Assembly (NCBI GenBank): GCA_949288585.1
Contig: CASEKR010000011.1
Span: 1-64,000, forward strand
From: an uncultured Bacteroides sp.
Lineage (GTDB): Bacteria > Bacteroidota > Bacteroidia > Bacteroidales > Bacteroidaceae
Direction of reading: 5' to 3'
Length of the DNA: 64,000 bases
Position numbers and translations under genes: made by a program. Below are positions 18,633-27,379 of the stretch, piece by piece; position 1 is the stretch's first letter; every line of letters begins with the position of its first letter. The notes beneath the pieces were generated by a model. That model made no database searches, was not told where the DNA came from, and worked only from the letters and a program-made list of their open reading frames with translations.

Positions 18633-19469
18633 ATGGACGAGGTGACACTCAGGTTGGCCGGGCTGCTGTTCATCGGCTGGTCGATGCTCCTGCTGGCCTA
18701 TGCCGGGTTCTGGAAGCGGAGGGCCGGGATGGCGTATTATCATGCCGCCGCGCAGGCATCGGACGACAAGGAGAGAAAGGAACTTGCCATGCGCGGCGTA
18801 CTGGCCGGGAACAAGGATGCCGCCAGGCTTTATGCCATCATGCAGCCCGACGAGTTTTCAACGAGGCATCCCGACAAGGCATTCAAGAGGAAGGGCGTCC
18901 GATGCGTGTTCCACCATTTCTACTACCCGAAGAGATACGAGACATACTTGGATTTTGAGCAGTGCTGTGCCTGCAAAGATGTGCTTGACTTCAAGGACGG
19001 ACAGGCGGACGGCGTGGACTTCTTCAGTTCCGGCATAGCCAAGCTGCACCCCAACCCCGGAACGGTCATCCTGTTCATGCCGTGCAGCGCAGGCTGGAAA
19101 TACTGGAGACGTTTCAAAGGCATGTCAAACCACATCAGATGCCAATGCCCTGACCTGGCCAGCGGCATTTCATACCTGAAATACACGGGAGAACGGCAAA
19201 GCCTGCACCTTCAAAAGGGAAGGGCGGACATACAGATGGAAAAGAACTATGAGCTGACCGAAAACCTGAAAGGCAAGGAAGTCATCATCGTGGACGACCT
19301 TCTGACGACGGGCAAGAGCCTGAAAGCCTTTAAGGAAGAAGTCGAGAAGAAAGGCGGCAAGGTCGTCGGGGCCATCTTTGCGGCGCATACATTCGAGATG
19401 CCCACCCGGATGGAGATTTTCATACACGCCCTCTTCTCTTATTGGGAACACCGGAATGAAGAAAGGTGA
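18633..19469 (+). CDS. Membrane-anchored phosphoribosyltransferase-like protein
   Basis: A 278-aa protein. Residues 6-26 are hydrophobic (LAGLLFIGWSMLLLAYAGFW), a likely N-terminal membrane anchor. The C-terminal part has the PRPP-binding loop of type I phosphoribosyltransferases, VIIVDDLLTTG at residues 217-227. The middle contains a Cys-rich CCAC motif and FMPCSAGWKYWRRFKGM. The fold resembles ComF/GntX-like or orphan PRTases, which are often not nucleotide-synthesis enzymes. The substrate is unknown. Its stop lies 16 bp from the 3' end of the convergent glycosyltransferase gene. Confidence 0.65.
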   Translation: MDEVTLRLAGLLFIGWSMLLLAYAGFWKRRAGMAYYHAAAQASDDKERKELAMRGVLAGNKDAARLYAIMQPDEFSTRHPDKAFKRKGVRCVFHHFYYPKRYETYLDFEQCCACKDVLDFKDGQADGVDFFSSGIAKLHPNPGTVILFMPCSAGWKYWRRFKGMSNHIRCQCPDLASGISYLKYTGERQSLHLQKGRADIQMEKNYELTENLKGKEVIIVDDLLTTGKSLKAFKEEVEKKGGKVVGAIFAAHTFEMPTRMEIFIHALFSYWEHRNEER

Positions 19470-19484
19470 GCCTGTCCGTCACGA

Positions 19485-20567
19485 CTATGCGGAAGTAGTA
19501 AAAAAATCTTCGTACTGTTTCGCTATATATTTCCAAGTATAGCGTTTCAAGGCCACCTCTTTCAATGCTTCCCCATTTTCCAGATGCCTTCCCAGAAGGC
19601 CAACCAGTTCCTTCGCCGATTTGAAGTAATACGCTTTGTTCTCCGTCGTCTCCCGGTTATAAACCACGTCATAGGCCAGAACCGGTTTCCCGAAGAACAT
19701 CGCCTCCACCAGCGATGGATTGGTTCCTCCCGCACTGTGCCCGTGTATGTAGCATCGACAGTGGTTCCGCAAGCTGTAAAGCATGTCCAAGTCATAATTG
19801 GCGCTCATCATCCTGATGTGCGCGCAACCCGCATACTTCTCTTTCAGCCTCCGGCCATACTCGCTATGCTCCCAATTTCCTATAAACACCAGCGGCAGGT
19901 CCGTCTGCGCGAAAGCTTCCAGGATGATGTGGCTGTTGTTTTCCGGTTCGATGCGGCATACAGACACAGCAAACTTTCCGCTCTCCACCCCGTACTGTTG
20001 CAGCACAGCCAGTTGTTTCTCTTCCGACACCTTCCGCAACACCTGGTCTCCGCCATACGCTATCAGTGCCGACTCTTTGCCATACGTTTCCCGCACGTAG
20101 TCCTGTATACCTTTGTTGTCGGCCACCACCACGTCGGCACACCGCACCGCCATCGCCTCGCTTTTCCGCAGGAACCACTTGGCAAACCTCCCCCACTTCG
20201 CCCTCCTATGCTCCAGGCCGTCGATGTTCACCACCAGCCGTTTCCGGCACAGTAGACGGAACACGGGCAGGAAGATACAGCCAGACACGCCCAACACCAG
20301 GATGCAGTCATACCCCCGCAGAGATAATAACAGACCGCAGATATCATAGAGCGTGCTTTGTATCCCGTTGGCATGAAACCAAGGAATATACTTCAAACTC
20401 GCCCCCTTGTACCCCCTTTTCCGTTCCGTATAATCCCTCTTACTACAGAACACGGTATAATGAATCTCCGGCGGACAGTTCTCCCCGATGATGTTCTCCA
20501 CCAACGATTCAAAGCCGCCGTACTTGGCCGGCACCCCTTGGATGCCGACAATGGCAATTTGCTTCAT
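19485..20567 (-). CDS. Glycosyltransferase (DUF1972 / GT4-like, rhamnosyltransferase type)
   Basis: A 360-aa protein starting MKQIAIVGIQGVPAKYGGFE, the hallmark of DUF1972-type glycosyltransferases that add rhamnose or related sugars to cell-surface glycans. The GT4 half follows (SVCRIEPENNSHIILEAF, then GTNPSLVEAMFFGKPVLAYDV). The ATG at 20567 is chosen over a TTG six codons upstream. It is the last gene of the polysaccharide region, 22 bp after the HNH gene on the same strand. Confidence 0.85.
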   Translation of the reverse strand: MKQIAIVGIQGVPAKYGGFESLVENIIGENCPPEIHYTVFCSKRDYTERKRGYKGASLKYIPWFHANGIQSTLYDICGLLLSLRGYDCILVLGVSGCIFLPVFRLLCRKRLVVNIDGLEHRRAKWGRFAKWFLRKSEAMAVRCADVVVADNKGIQDYVRETYGKESALIAYGGDQVLRKVSEEKQLAVLQQYGVESGKFAVSVCRIEPENNSHIILEAFAQTDLPLVFIGNWEHSEYGRRLKEKYAGCAHIRMMSANYDLDMLYSLRNHCRCYIHGHSAGGTNPSLVEAMFFGKPVLAYDVVYNRETTENKAYYFKSAKELVGLLGRHLENGEALKEVALKRYTWKYIAKQYEDFFTTSA

Positions 20568-20588
20568 TAAATAACTAAATAACAATGA

Positions 20589-21422
20589 TTATAAATTGAT
20601 ATCCAAAGAGTGCCGTCCCATAGCGGCCAATGCGGCTACGACAGCTTCCCCTTCTTCGCTTTTCAACTTTTCAGCCAAAGCCCTCACTATGGCTGTACGC
20701 CAATCATTTAGCCCATAAATCCTTATAAGGCGTGCCAATAACATATCCAGGTAAACCGGCAAGGCACTTGTTTCTTCCGCGCCGGTTAACACCTCGCTAT
20801 GCAAGAAGTCAATCACCGATTTTCTCAACCGGTTATCTAAATTCATATTTTTCCAATGCGACACAAATTGCTTATATAGGCCCGCATTCCTTAAAGCCTT
20901 TGCATCAAAAGAAAAAGTAACATCCAAGATCTTGCCTGTCAATCGGATTTCTGCTATAAGAAAGACTGTCCCTCGCAAGTCGGGTAAATAATAAGGATGA
21001 ATATACTCATCATACGGATGCACATGGCCTTTCAAATGGTTGCATCCCCAACACATCGGCACCAGATTCAGTCGGCACAAAGCCAATGCCTTATAAATCG
21101 TTTTAGGCATATAATGATCCAAGGTCTCTGGTAGCCCGATGGCGCAATAAGGACATTTCGTGACTCCGTCCGCCAATTCCTTCCGGATATAGTCAAGCCT
21201 GTTTCCGATGTTCGTATCACTATAATGTTTATGAATGCGCTCAGCAGCTTCTGAAGGTATCCTATTGTGCTGCCTTTTAGTCACCTCTCCTTTTTGGGCA
21301 TCATATTGCTTGGTCAGGCACTCCAAGGCCTTGGCTTCTTTATCGTTGACAATCCCTTTCTTGACGAAGTCATCAATGTCGCTTAGTGCCTTTGTTAGCT
21401 CTGGTTTTCGGATTTTCCACAT
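20589..21422 (-). CDS. HNH endonuclease, PtuB-like (Septu defence candidate)
   Basis: A 277-aa protein with a zinc-type HNH module at about residues 88-135: CPYC, then LDHYMPK with the catalytic His, then NLVPMCWGCNHLKG. This layout matches PtuB-type HNH nucleases. The start overlaps the end of the upstream ATPase gene by 50 bp, so the two are almost certainly co-translated. Septu (PtuAB) consists of an ABC-like ATPase and an HNH nuclease that act together against phage. No close-homologue search was possible, so the assignment rests on domain pairing. Confidence 0.75.
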   Translation of the reverse strand: MWKIRKPELTKALSDIDDFVKKGIVNDKEAKALECLTKQYDAQKGEVTKRQHNRIPSEAAERIHKHYSDTNIGNRLDYIRKELADGVTKCPYCAIGLPETLDHYMPKTIYKALALCRLNLVPMCWGCNHLKGHVHPYDEYIHPYYLPDLRGTVFLIAEIRLTGKILDVTFSFDAKALRNAGLYKQFVSHWKNMNLDNRLRKSVIDFLHSEVLTGAEETSALPVYLDMLLARLIRIYGLNDWRTAIVRALAEKLKSEEGEAVVAALAAMGRHSLDINL

Positions 21423-23109
21423 GGTTTTGATTTTCTTTCAGGTATTTGGACACCACGTATTGAATAATTTGGCTGCTTATGCCGCCCATTTCTTCCTCAA
21501 CGGCTGTTACGGCCTGCCGCACGTTTTCTTTATGTCGGCAATCCAGTGCCCGATAGATTCTATCTACTGCATCGAAATAATGCACTCGGTCGGTAGTCAG
21601 GTCAAACACCTCTGAAGAGATGGCTCCAAAGCTCTCGCCAAACGTTTCAATGGCCGGTTTGTCGAACCTCATCATATCGCCAATCCTCCGCACAATGCGT
21701 ACATTGCTGGCTAAAGTCTCTTGCAGGATGACCGGCGAATGCGTAGCTATGAGCAAGACTGATTTGCGTTTGGCCAATATCTTTCGGATTTCAGCCAGCA
21801 TAAACGAGAGCAAGGGTGCCTGCAAATGATTCTCTGGCTCGTCAAAGAGCAACATGGCATTGTCCTCGCAATAGGCAATGATATGCAGTATGGCGTGAAA
21901 GAAGAACTTATGCCCCGTGCTTAGCGTCCGGAATTGTTGACTCCAAGAATTTTCATCCAACCAAGTCGAGCGTTCTAGCGATTGAGCCAAATCGAGCACT
22001 TCCCTTTGGCAGCCTTTCATGTTTCTCAAACAGTGCTCCCAATCAGCCTTTTTGGAAGCATCCCAACTTATTTTCTGATAAGCGGCCAAACTTTCCGAAG
22101 CCAAAGCACCGGGCGATTTCAACAGCACATCCTTCAGCCGGTTGTCGCCATCCTCCTTCCATTGCCCGTTTTGTATCTGCTCAAGTATGTTTTCGGCCTC
22201 CTTTTTCACATCCCGCAACCCGCAGAAGATAAACCGTCCCGTCCGCTCCTCTATGCTGTTGGCCCAAAGTTGCAGATCCGCCTGTACATTCTCCCCCGGC
22301 AAGATGAAATTGTCAAAAGGCGTATAAGAGAATATCATCAGTTGCGAGATGCCCAAATCCTTCGGCTCAATAGTACCTATTTCCTTCAGATAACGTTCCC
22401 GGTCTCCCGGACTTGCATACAACAAAGCAGCCAGTTTATAAAGAGCCATGCTTTTCCCGCTGCCGTTTTTCCCGATAAAGGCCACAATGCCATTAGGAAG
22501 GAAAGAAGAGTCGTCATCCTTGATGGTGGAAAAATCCAAGGTCACAGGCGTTTCGGAATTAGCGTATGTTATCGTGACCTGCTTTTCCCTCAAATTATAC
22601 AAAATGCCGCTTTGCAGCAGGAACTCCCTGCCCTGCAACAGGGAATAACTGTCCATGGAACTTCCACGAAGAAGGGAAGTCTGGAAGCATTTATCGTCTT
22701 TAACCGCCGCATAATAAGGGTCGTCTTCGGCAAGAATCAGACGCAACGATTTTATGAAATCCTCCCGTTCTTCCAAGGAGAGGCACTGAGCCAAGCCCTT
22801 GTACACATCAATAGAGAAAGTGATGGAATAGAAATCTTCGGGCAGTTGCTTAAAAGTCTCTTTGCCTCCGAGAGCCGTTCTCAATATATACTGCTTATCA
22901 ACAAGTTGCCCCAATTTCATAATCTGGAGATATCCTATATAGCGTGCCCCGGCATCCTTTCGAAATCTTTTTCGTGTACCATGAAGATGATAGGTAGTAT
23001 AATATGCATAATCATTCCAGTCATTTTCTTCTACCAGGAAATCGACGTCCGTATCCTTATAATAGGAAGCATCCTGCCAACATTTGGATATCAAGCGGAA
23101 AGTTAGCAT
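21373..23109 (-). CDS. ABC/SMC-like AAA ATPase, PtuA-like (Septu defence candidate)
   Basis: A 578-aa protein. A 200-residue N-terminal region precedes Walker A (FIGKNGSGKS, near residue 212). A helical insert (residues ~260-380) is followed by the signature-like LSTGHKFF, Walker B LLFDEPENHL (near 415) and the switch-histidine motif LIATHSP (near 457). This is the architecture of PtuA/RecF-like ATPases. It overlaps the HNH gene downstream and lies 36 bp after a broken glycosyltransferase gene, all on the same strand, so it may ride on the polysaccharide transcript. Alternative: another ATPase-HNH system outside Septu. Confidence 0.78.
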   Translation of the reverse strand: MLTFRLISKCWQDASYYKDTDVDFLVEENDWNDYAYYTTYHLHGTRKRFRKDAGARYIGYLQIMKLGQLVDKQYILRTALGGKETFKQLPEDFYSITFSIDVYKGLAQCLSLEEREDFIKSLRLILAEDDPYYAAVKDDKCFQTSLLRGSSMDSYSLLQGREFLLQSGILYNLREKQVTITYANSETPVTLDFSTIKDDDSSFLPNGIVAFIGKNGSGKSMALYKLAALLYASPGDRERYLKEIGTIEPKDLGISQLMIFSYTPFDNFILPGENVQADLQLWANSIEERTGRFIFCGLRDVKKEAENILEQIQNGQWKEDGDNRLKDVLLKSPGALASESLAAYQKISWDASKKADWEHCLRNMKGCQREVLDLAQSLERSTWLDENSWSQQFRTLSTGHKFFFHAILHIIAYCEDNAMLLFDEPENHLQAPLLSFMLAEIRKILAKRKSVLLIATHSPVILQETLASNVRIVRRIGDMMRFDKPAIETFGESFGAISSEVFDLTTDRVHYFDAVDRIYRALDCRHKENVRQAVTAVEEEMGGISSQIIQYVVSKYLKENQNHVENPKTRANKGTKRH

Positions 23110-23145
23110 CGAAACAAAAAGTTTAGTTACTATTCTATGCGTCTT

Positions 23146-24221
23146 TTATAATATATCGACTATGCAATCGACCATCTCTTTTTCACTGAATCGCTTGGAA
23201 CATTCCAGTGCTCCTGTCGCCAAATGGAAAAAAATCTTCTCATCCGACAAAATCGTTTCTATGCAATAGCAAATCTCGTCCAACTCCTGCACATCTATTT
23301 TATAGCCGTTCACTCCATTCTCCACCAACTCTGCAATACCTCCCACCGTCGGTACAATCACGGGCAATCCTGCGCTCATGGCTTCCAAGGCAGTCAGGCC
23401 GAAAGTCTCAACGACCTTGTTCTTGTCCGACAAATTGAGCACGATGGAAGATTGGTTATAAAAGCGGCTGACATCATTTTGCCGGGCATATACCGTCAGA
23501 TTCTTTGGAACCTCCTGCAAGTAGTTATCTACCTGTTCCTGGGTATCATTAATGATCAGCGTGAACTTGAATTGTGGCAACCTTCTGGCCAACTCTGCAA
23601 ATTCCTGCGTTCCCTTATACCCCTTCAGCGATGAAAGCATCAAGACTGTTTTTTTCTCAAAAGCCGTTTCCGGGTTCGGATGAAGCTGTTTGACAAACTC
23701 CTGCGGCAAGGCATTCGGAACGACTGTCACGCCTCTTTTCCGCTTCAAAAACGATGCCTGATAAGCCGATACACAAACGATTTATGAGCAAGTCGTTGCA
23801 TCGCCCATGCCAACGCTTTGTAAAAAGCCCCCTTTGCAAAAGCATTCTCGTGATAGTGATATATCACCCTCTTCCCCATCATGCGCCCTACAAGAGCCGG
23901 ACCGACGGGCAACAGCGTATTGATATAAAACACGCAATCGCGACCGAACGCATAGCGGAAAGCAAACAGGAACGTATAAACCTGCACCGCCACATAACGC
24001 GCCATCGTCACCAGCGGATTATTGGAAAACGCATAACGATAAGCGTGAAACCGCACGTTTGGATTCCCTGCAAGCCCGTCCAATACGCCACCTCGCGATG
24101 TCACCAAGTCAACTTTCGCACCTTTCTCCAAAAGCCCCTTCAACACCATCTGCAACACCTTCGGACTACCGCTGTAATCATTAAACAAATGAAAACACAC
24201 AACCCTTCCCATCTTTTTCAC
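23146..24221 (-). pseudogene. GT4 glycosyltransferase split by a single-base frameshift
   Basis: The N-terminal half (24221 to about 23783) reads MKKMGRVVCFHLFNDYSGSP...AKGAFYKALAWAMQRLAHK and then stops at 23745 in a nonsense tail. The C-terminal half reads in another frame from about 23780: VCVSAYQASF, VTVVPNALP, SLKGYKGTQEF and the GT4 motif EAMSAGLPVIVPTVGGIAELV. One extra A in the AAA run at 23781-23783 (coding strand) would restore a single protein of about 358 aa. It sits between an acetyltransferase gene (4-bp overlap) and the ATPase. It may be a real inactivation or a sequencing slip. Confidence 0.82.
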
Positions 24222-24907
24222 CTTTCCTTTATGACCTTAGCCGGAACACCACCAATAATTGAATATGATGGTATCTTCCCTCTCACAACAGCTCCGGCAG
24301 CAACAATGCATCCATCACCAATATCAGCACCATCAAGAATAGTGGCTTTCGCACCTATCCAGCAATCACGTCCTATTTTTATCCCCTTTCTATTGACCCC
24401 TTGCAATCTAATCGGGATGTTTCTGTCTTTGTAATTATGATTTTCTGAGTGTATAGACACATAATTACCGAATATCGTATTATCACCTATCGAGACACCT
24501 CCGGCGCACCCTAAAAAGCCATGAGTTCCAAGACCGACATTGTTCCCTACAATCAAGCCCTTGCCCAAATCTTTCAATGTTCCACTACATTCAATACATG
24601 TATATTTACCTATTGAAACATTGTTTCCAAAACGTATTCCATCAATTGACAAAGCGTCTATGTAACATCCCCTGCTTACACTTAAATTATTCCCGGTCTT
24701 GATTTTAGATGCACATTTAATTTTTGTCGAATGAGATATATAAGTTCTCTTTCTAATGCATCCAAACACAAAAATTCCATTTAGAGCCATAAATATGCGA
24801 CCTAATATGACCGACATTAGGTAAGTTATCGGAATTTTTTCATCAAGTTCAAAAGGTTCTCTCTTAAGTACGCTGATAACTTTACTCGTTAATTTATGCA
24901 AAAACAT
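24218..24907 (-). CDS. Hexapeptide-repeat O-acetyltransferase
   Basis: A 229-aa left-handed beta-helix acyltransferase. Repeated hexapeptides appear from about residue 90 (IRFGNNVSIGKYTCIE, LIVGNNVGLGTHGFLG, VSIGDNTIFGNYVSIHSENH). The putative catalytic His is in SIHSENHNYKD, and the C-terminal GRDCWIGAKATILDGADIGDGCIVAAGAVV and GGVPAKVIKER are typical. It would acetylate a sugar of the surface polysaccharide. Its stop overlaps the next gene's ATG (ATGA). Confidence 0.9.
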   Translation of the reverse strand: MFLHKLTSKVISVLKREPFELDEKIPITYLMSVILGRIFMALNGIFVFGCIRKRTYISHSTKIKCASKIKTGNNLSVSRGCYIDALSIDGIRFGNNVSIGKYTCIECSGTLKDLGKGLIVGNNVGLGTHGFLGCAGGVSIGDNTIFGNYVSIHSENHNYKDRNIPIRLQGVNRKGIKIGRDCWIGAKATILDGADIGDGCIVAAGAVVRGKIPSYSIIGGVPAKVIKER

Positions 24908-24913
24908 AAATAG

Positions 24914-26188
24914 TCAACTATTTATAAGTTTATGATTTTTGATTGCCTTAACATACACTATCTCATTCAAGAACTTCTCCCTTTCATCCCATGTGTAACG
25001 CTTGGCACACTCCAAAACGCCGTGAGCCAGTTGGCGAAAACGTTCAGGATGTTCCAACAATTCATCTATGTTTCGGGCTATGCCTACAACACAATCCTCA
25101 TATTGTTTAGCAATCGGTACTCTGATTCCGCAACGGTCGCAAATGGTATCGTGCATGCCGCAATGGTCGAAACTCATAGTCGGTACACCGTAAGACATTG
25201 CTTCCCATATAGTCGTTGGGTTGCCCTCACTTACGCTCGTAATCACATGTAGATGTGCCGAATTAAACACCTTAACGGCTTCAACTCGTGGCAACTGCCC
25301 ATGCCATGTAATCAATCCGTCTAATCCATGTTCTCTTGCAAACTTTTGCAGGCTGTCGCGTAATGGCCCATCTCCTACAATATCTATGTGCAGCATATCT
25401 CGTTTTGTCACCTGCGTCAAAGCTTCCAGAAATATACCTACCGATTTTCTTGCATCCAAAGTCCCTATCACAATGATTTTATATTTACTCGGATTGTCAA
25501 ACTTATTTTCATCAAGGACGATTTTCCCCGTTATGCAGTTTTCTGGAATACAGATGCTGTCTTTATGATGCACTTCCTTGAATTTACGCTGGTTCTCAGA
25601 TGTCGCTGTCAGCAGCACGTCTGTAGCTTTTAATGCACGTTTTAAGCGGCGTTTCGTATGGAACTGTATAGTATTTGCCATGTTACGAAATATTTGTTTC
25701 ATTCTCCCCATCAATGGCATGTGTTTCATCAATTGTCGTGGAGCGTTATTTGCGCCGCCCATAGGTCCCCCAATATATGGCAACCCCAATCTCCACAAAT
25801 ACCCCGGCTCTCGATAACCTATTGGACCAACGTTATGAACAAGGTCAAAATGTTCAGTTTTTATGATTTCTTTAGCGATATTGTAAGCTGTTCGTTGCCA
25901 CACAGAGAAAGCATAATAAAAAGTGTACACAAACAAGTTATGTCTGTTTGGCCAATTCAACAAATGTGTCAACGTACTCGGCTTAACAGCAATAAATCGC
26001 ACATTTTCAATAGGGTGATCTTCTATATATTTATTCATGGTATCAGTTTCCCCAATATGCTCATCCGACGTGCCATATAAAACAGTCAAATTGTTTTCCT
26101 TTGACATGTACATCACATAGTTCCATGCCACAGCATATTCCGACCCACGGTAAGGCGATATGGCATAAGCCATAACAAGTATATTCAT
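24914..26188 (-). CDS. Glycosyltransferase family 4
   Basis: A 424-aa GT-B enzyme. The N-terminus MNILVMAYAISPYRGSEYAVAW has the donor-side glycine/serine motif. The C-terminal half has VIGTLDARKSVGIFLEAL, IVGDGPLRDSLQKFA and SEGNPTTIWEAMSYGVPTMSFDHCG with the E-x7-E type nucleotide-sugar site. It is a cytoplasmic enzyme building the repeat unit. It is part of a tightly packed minus-strand operon; the composition is AT-rich relative to the flanking core genes. Confidence 0.9.
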   Translation of the reverse strand: MNILVMAYAISPYRGSEYAVAWNYVMYMSKENNLTVLYGTSDEHIGETDTMNKYIEDHPIENVRFIAVKPSTLTHLLNWPNRHNLFVYTFYYAFSVWQRTAYNIAKEIIKTEHFDLVHNVGPIGYREPGYLWRLGLPYIGGPMGGANNAPRQLMKHMPLMGRMKQIFRNMANTIQFHTKRRLKRALKATDVLLTATSENQRKFKEVHHKDSICIPENCITGKIVLDENKFDNPSKYKIIVIGTLDARKSVGIFLEALTQVTKRDMLHIDIVGDGPLRDSLQKFAREHGLDGLITWHGQLPRVEAVKVFNSAHLHVITSVSEGNPTTIWEAMSYGVPTMSFDHCGMHDTICDRCGIRVPIAKQYEDCVVGIARNIDELLEHPERFRQLAHGVLECAKRYTWDEREKFLNEIVYVKAIKNHKLINS

Positions 26189-26199
26189 GCTTACAACTT

Positions 26200-27363
26200 T
26201 TAAGACAATGATGCTTTTAAAAAATCTAAAGATTGAAATCGGGTCTCCTCAACCAATGTCTTCCCAAAATTAAAATCAAATTTTAGGGATAAATTAGGCT
26301 CTGTTTCAGGTTTCGTCAAACATTGTTCAAGACCGAATAATTTTAATAAATTATATATCCGTGAATTTTGATTGCCACCGTCATTCCCGTCTTTCATATA
26401 TCGTTCAAACACAAAAAAACGACGCTTAAACATATATGAAAAGATGCAGCAGTGAAATGAGTTTGTACATATCCATTCAGCTCCCTTAACTAAAGCTAAA
26501 AATTCCAATGGCCCAATGTCATTAAAATCCATATCTGCATTGACTCTATTTTCTAAATTGAACAGCGAGATATTATAAACAGGCAATTTTGTAACCGACT
26601 TTAATTTTTGGATAAAATCATTTGGAATGACATCCTTGTAATAATCTGTATGAAGAAAATAAGTCAGTATGTATTTTTCCCCGTTAGTTCTTATATTTGC
26701 CTTATCTGCCATTTGACTCCACACTTCAGGATCTACCATCAATGTCGGATCCAAAACAGTAGGCGCATTTTTCCCCGTTATTTTTTCTACTATTGCCGAA
26801 GCTTCGTATTCTCGACATGAAATACTATCAAATTGCTTCATCAAATCTATTTGTTCGGGTTTTAGCATTGATGCATCTGTTATTCCCATGCTGGGAGCAT
26901 ATGCAATTTTTAGACACTTGCTTCCTTTCTTTATAAATGACAATAAAAACGCACTGTCATAAAAATAAGGGCTCCAAATTTGATCACTTCCACATATACA
27001 AGCATCATAGTTGTTAAAATCCCGTTCCAGTGCCCTACAAGACGTATATTTCTTATCGGTCAAAGGCATGAACTCCTGTTCAAATTCATGGAAACGCCTC
27101 ATTTGTACTTGCGCTCTCTGCAATCTTAAAAATTTCTTCCCGAAAGCCAATTTGCTCAACCGAGGGCAAAGATTCATTATAAAATAAATAATCCTATTTA
27201 ATCTCGGTTTTATTCGCCAAAGGATATGTCCCGAATATTCGTCATAATCAATAATCCTATTAGGAAAACCTGCTTTATCTATAAAAACAGACATTGCCAC
27301 AGCTTGCAATGATGTTCCCATGTTATAACCGGCACGTCGCGTAAGGATGGCAATTTTTTTCAT
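26200..27363 (-). CDS. Polysaccharide pyruvyltransferase-family protein
   Basis: A 387-aa protein opening MKKIAILTRRAGYNMGTSLQAVA, with CICGSDQIWSP, YAPSMGI, SCREYEASAIVEKITGK, VLDPTLMV and the C-terminal TNSFHCCIFSYMF. These are the usual blocks of the pyruvyltransferase family, which adds ketal pyruvate to sugars of surface glycans. It lies next to a ThDP-dependent enzyme acting on 2-oxo acids, which may or may not be related biochemically. Confidence 0.85.
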   Translation of the reverse strand: MKKIAILTRRAGYNMGTSLQAVAMSVFIDKAGFPNRIIDYDEYSGHILWRIKPRLNRIIYFIMNLCPRLSKLAFGKKFLRLQRAQVQMRRFHEFEQEFMPLTDKKYTSCRALERDFNNYDACICGSDQIWSPYFYDSAFLLSFIKKGSKCLKIAYAPSMGITDASMLKPEQIDLMKQFDSISCREYEASAIVEKITGKNAPTVLDPTLMVDPEVWSQMADKANIRTNGEKYILTYFLHTDYYKDVIPNDFIQKLKSVTKLPVYNISLFNLENRVNADMDFNDIGPLEFLALVKGAEWICTNSFHCCIFSYMFKRRFFVFERYMKDGNDGGNQNSRIYNLLKLFGLEQCLTKPETEPNLSLKFDFNFGKTLVEETRFQSLDFLKASLS

Positions 27364-27379
27364 ATCAATATGAATTGGT

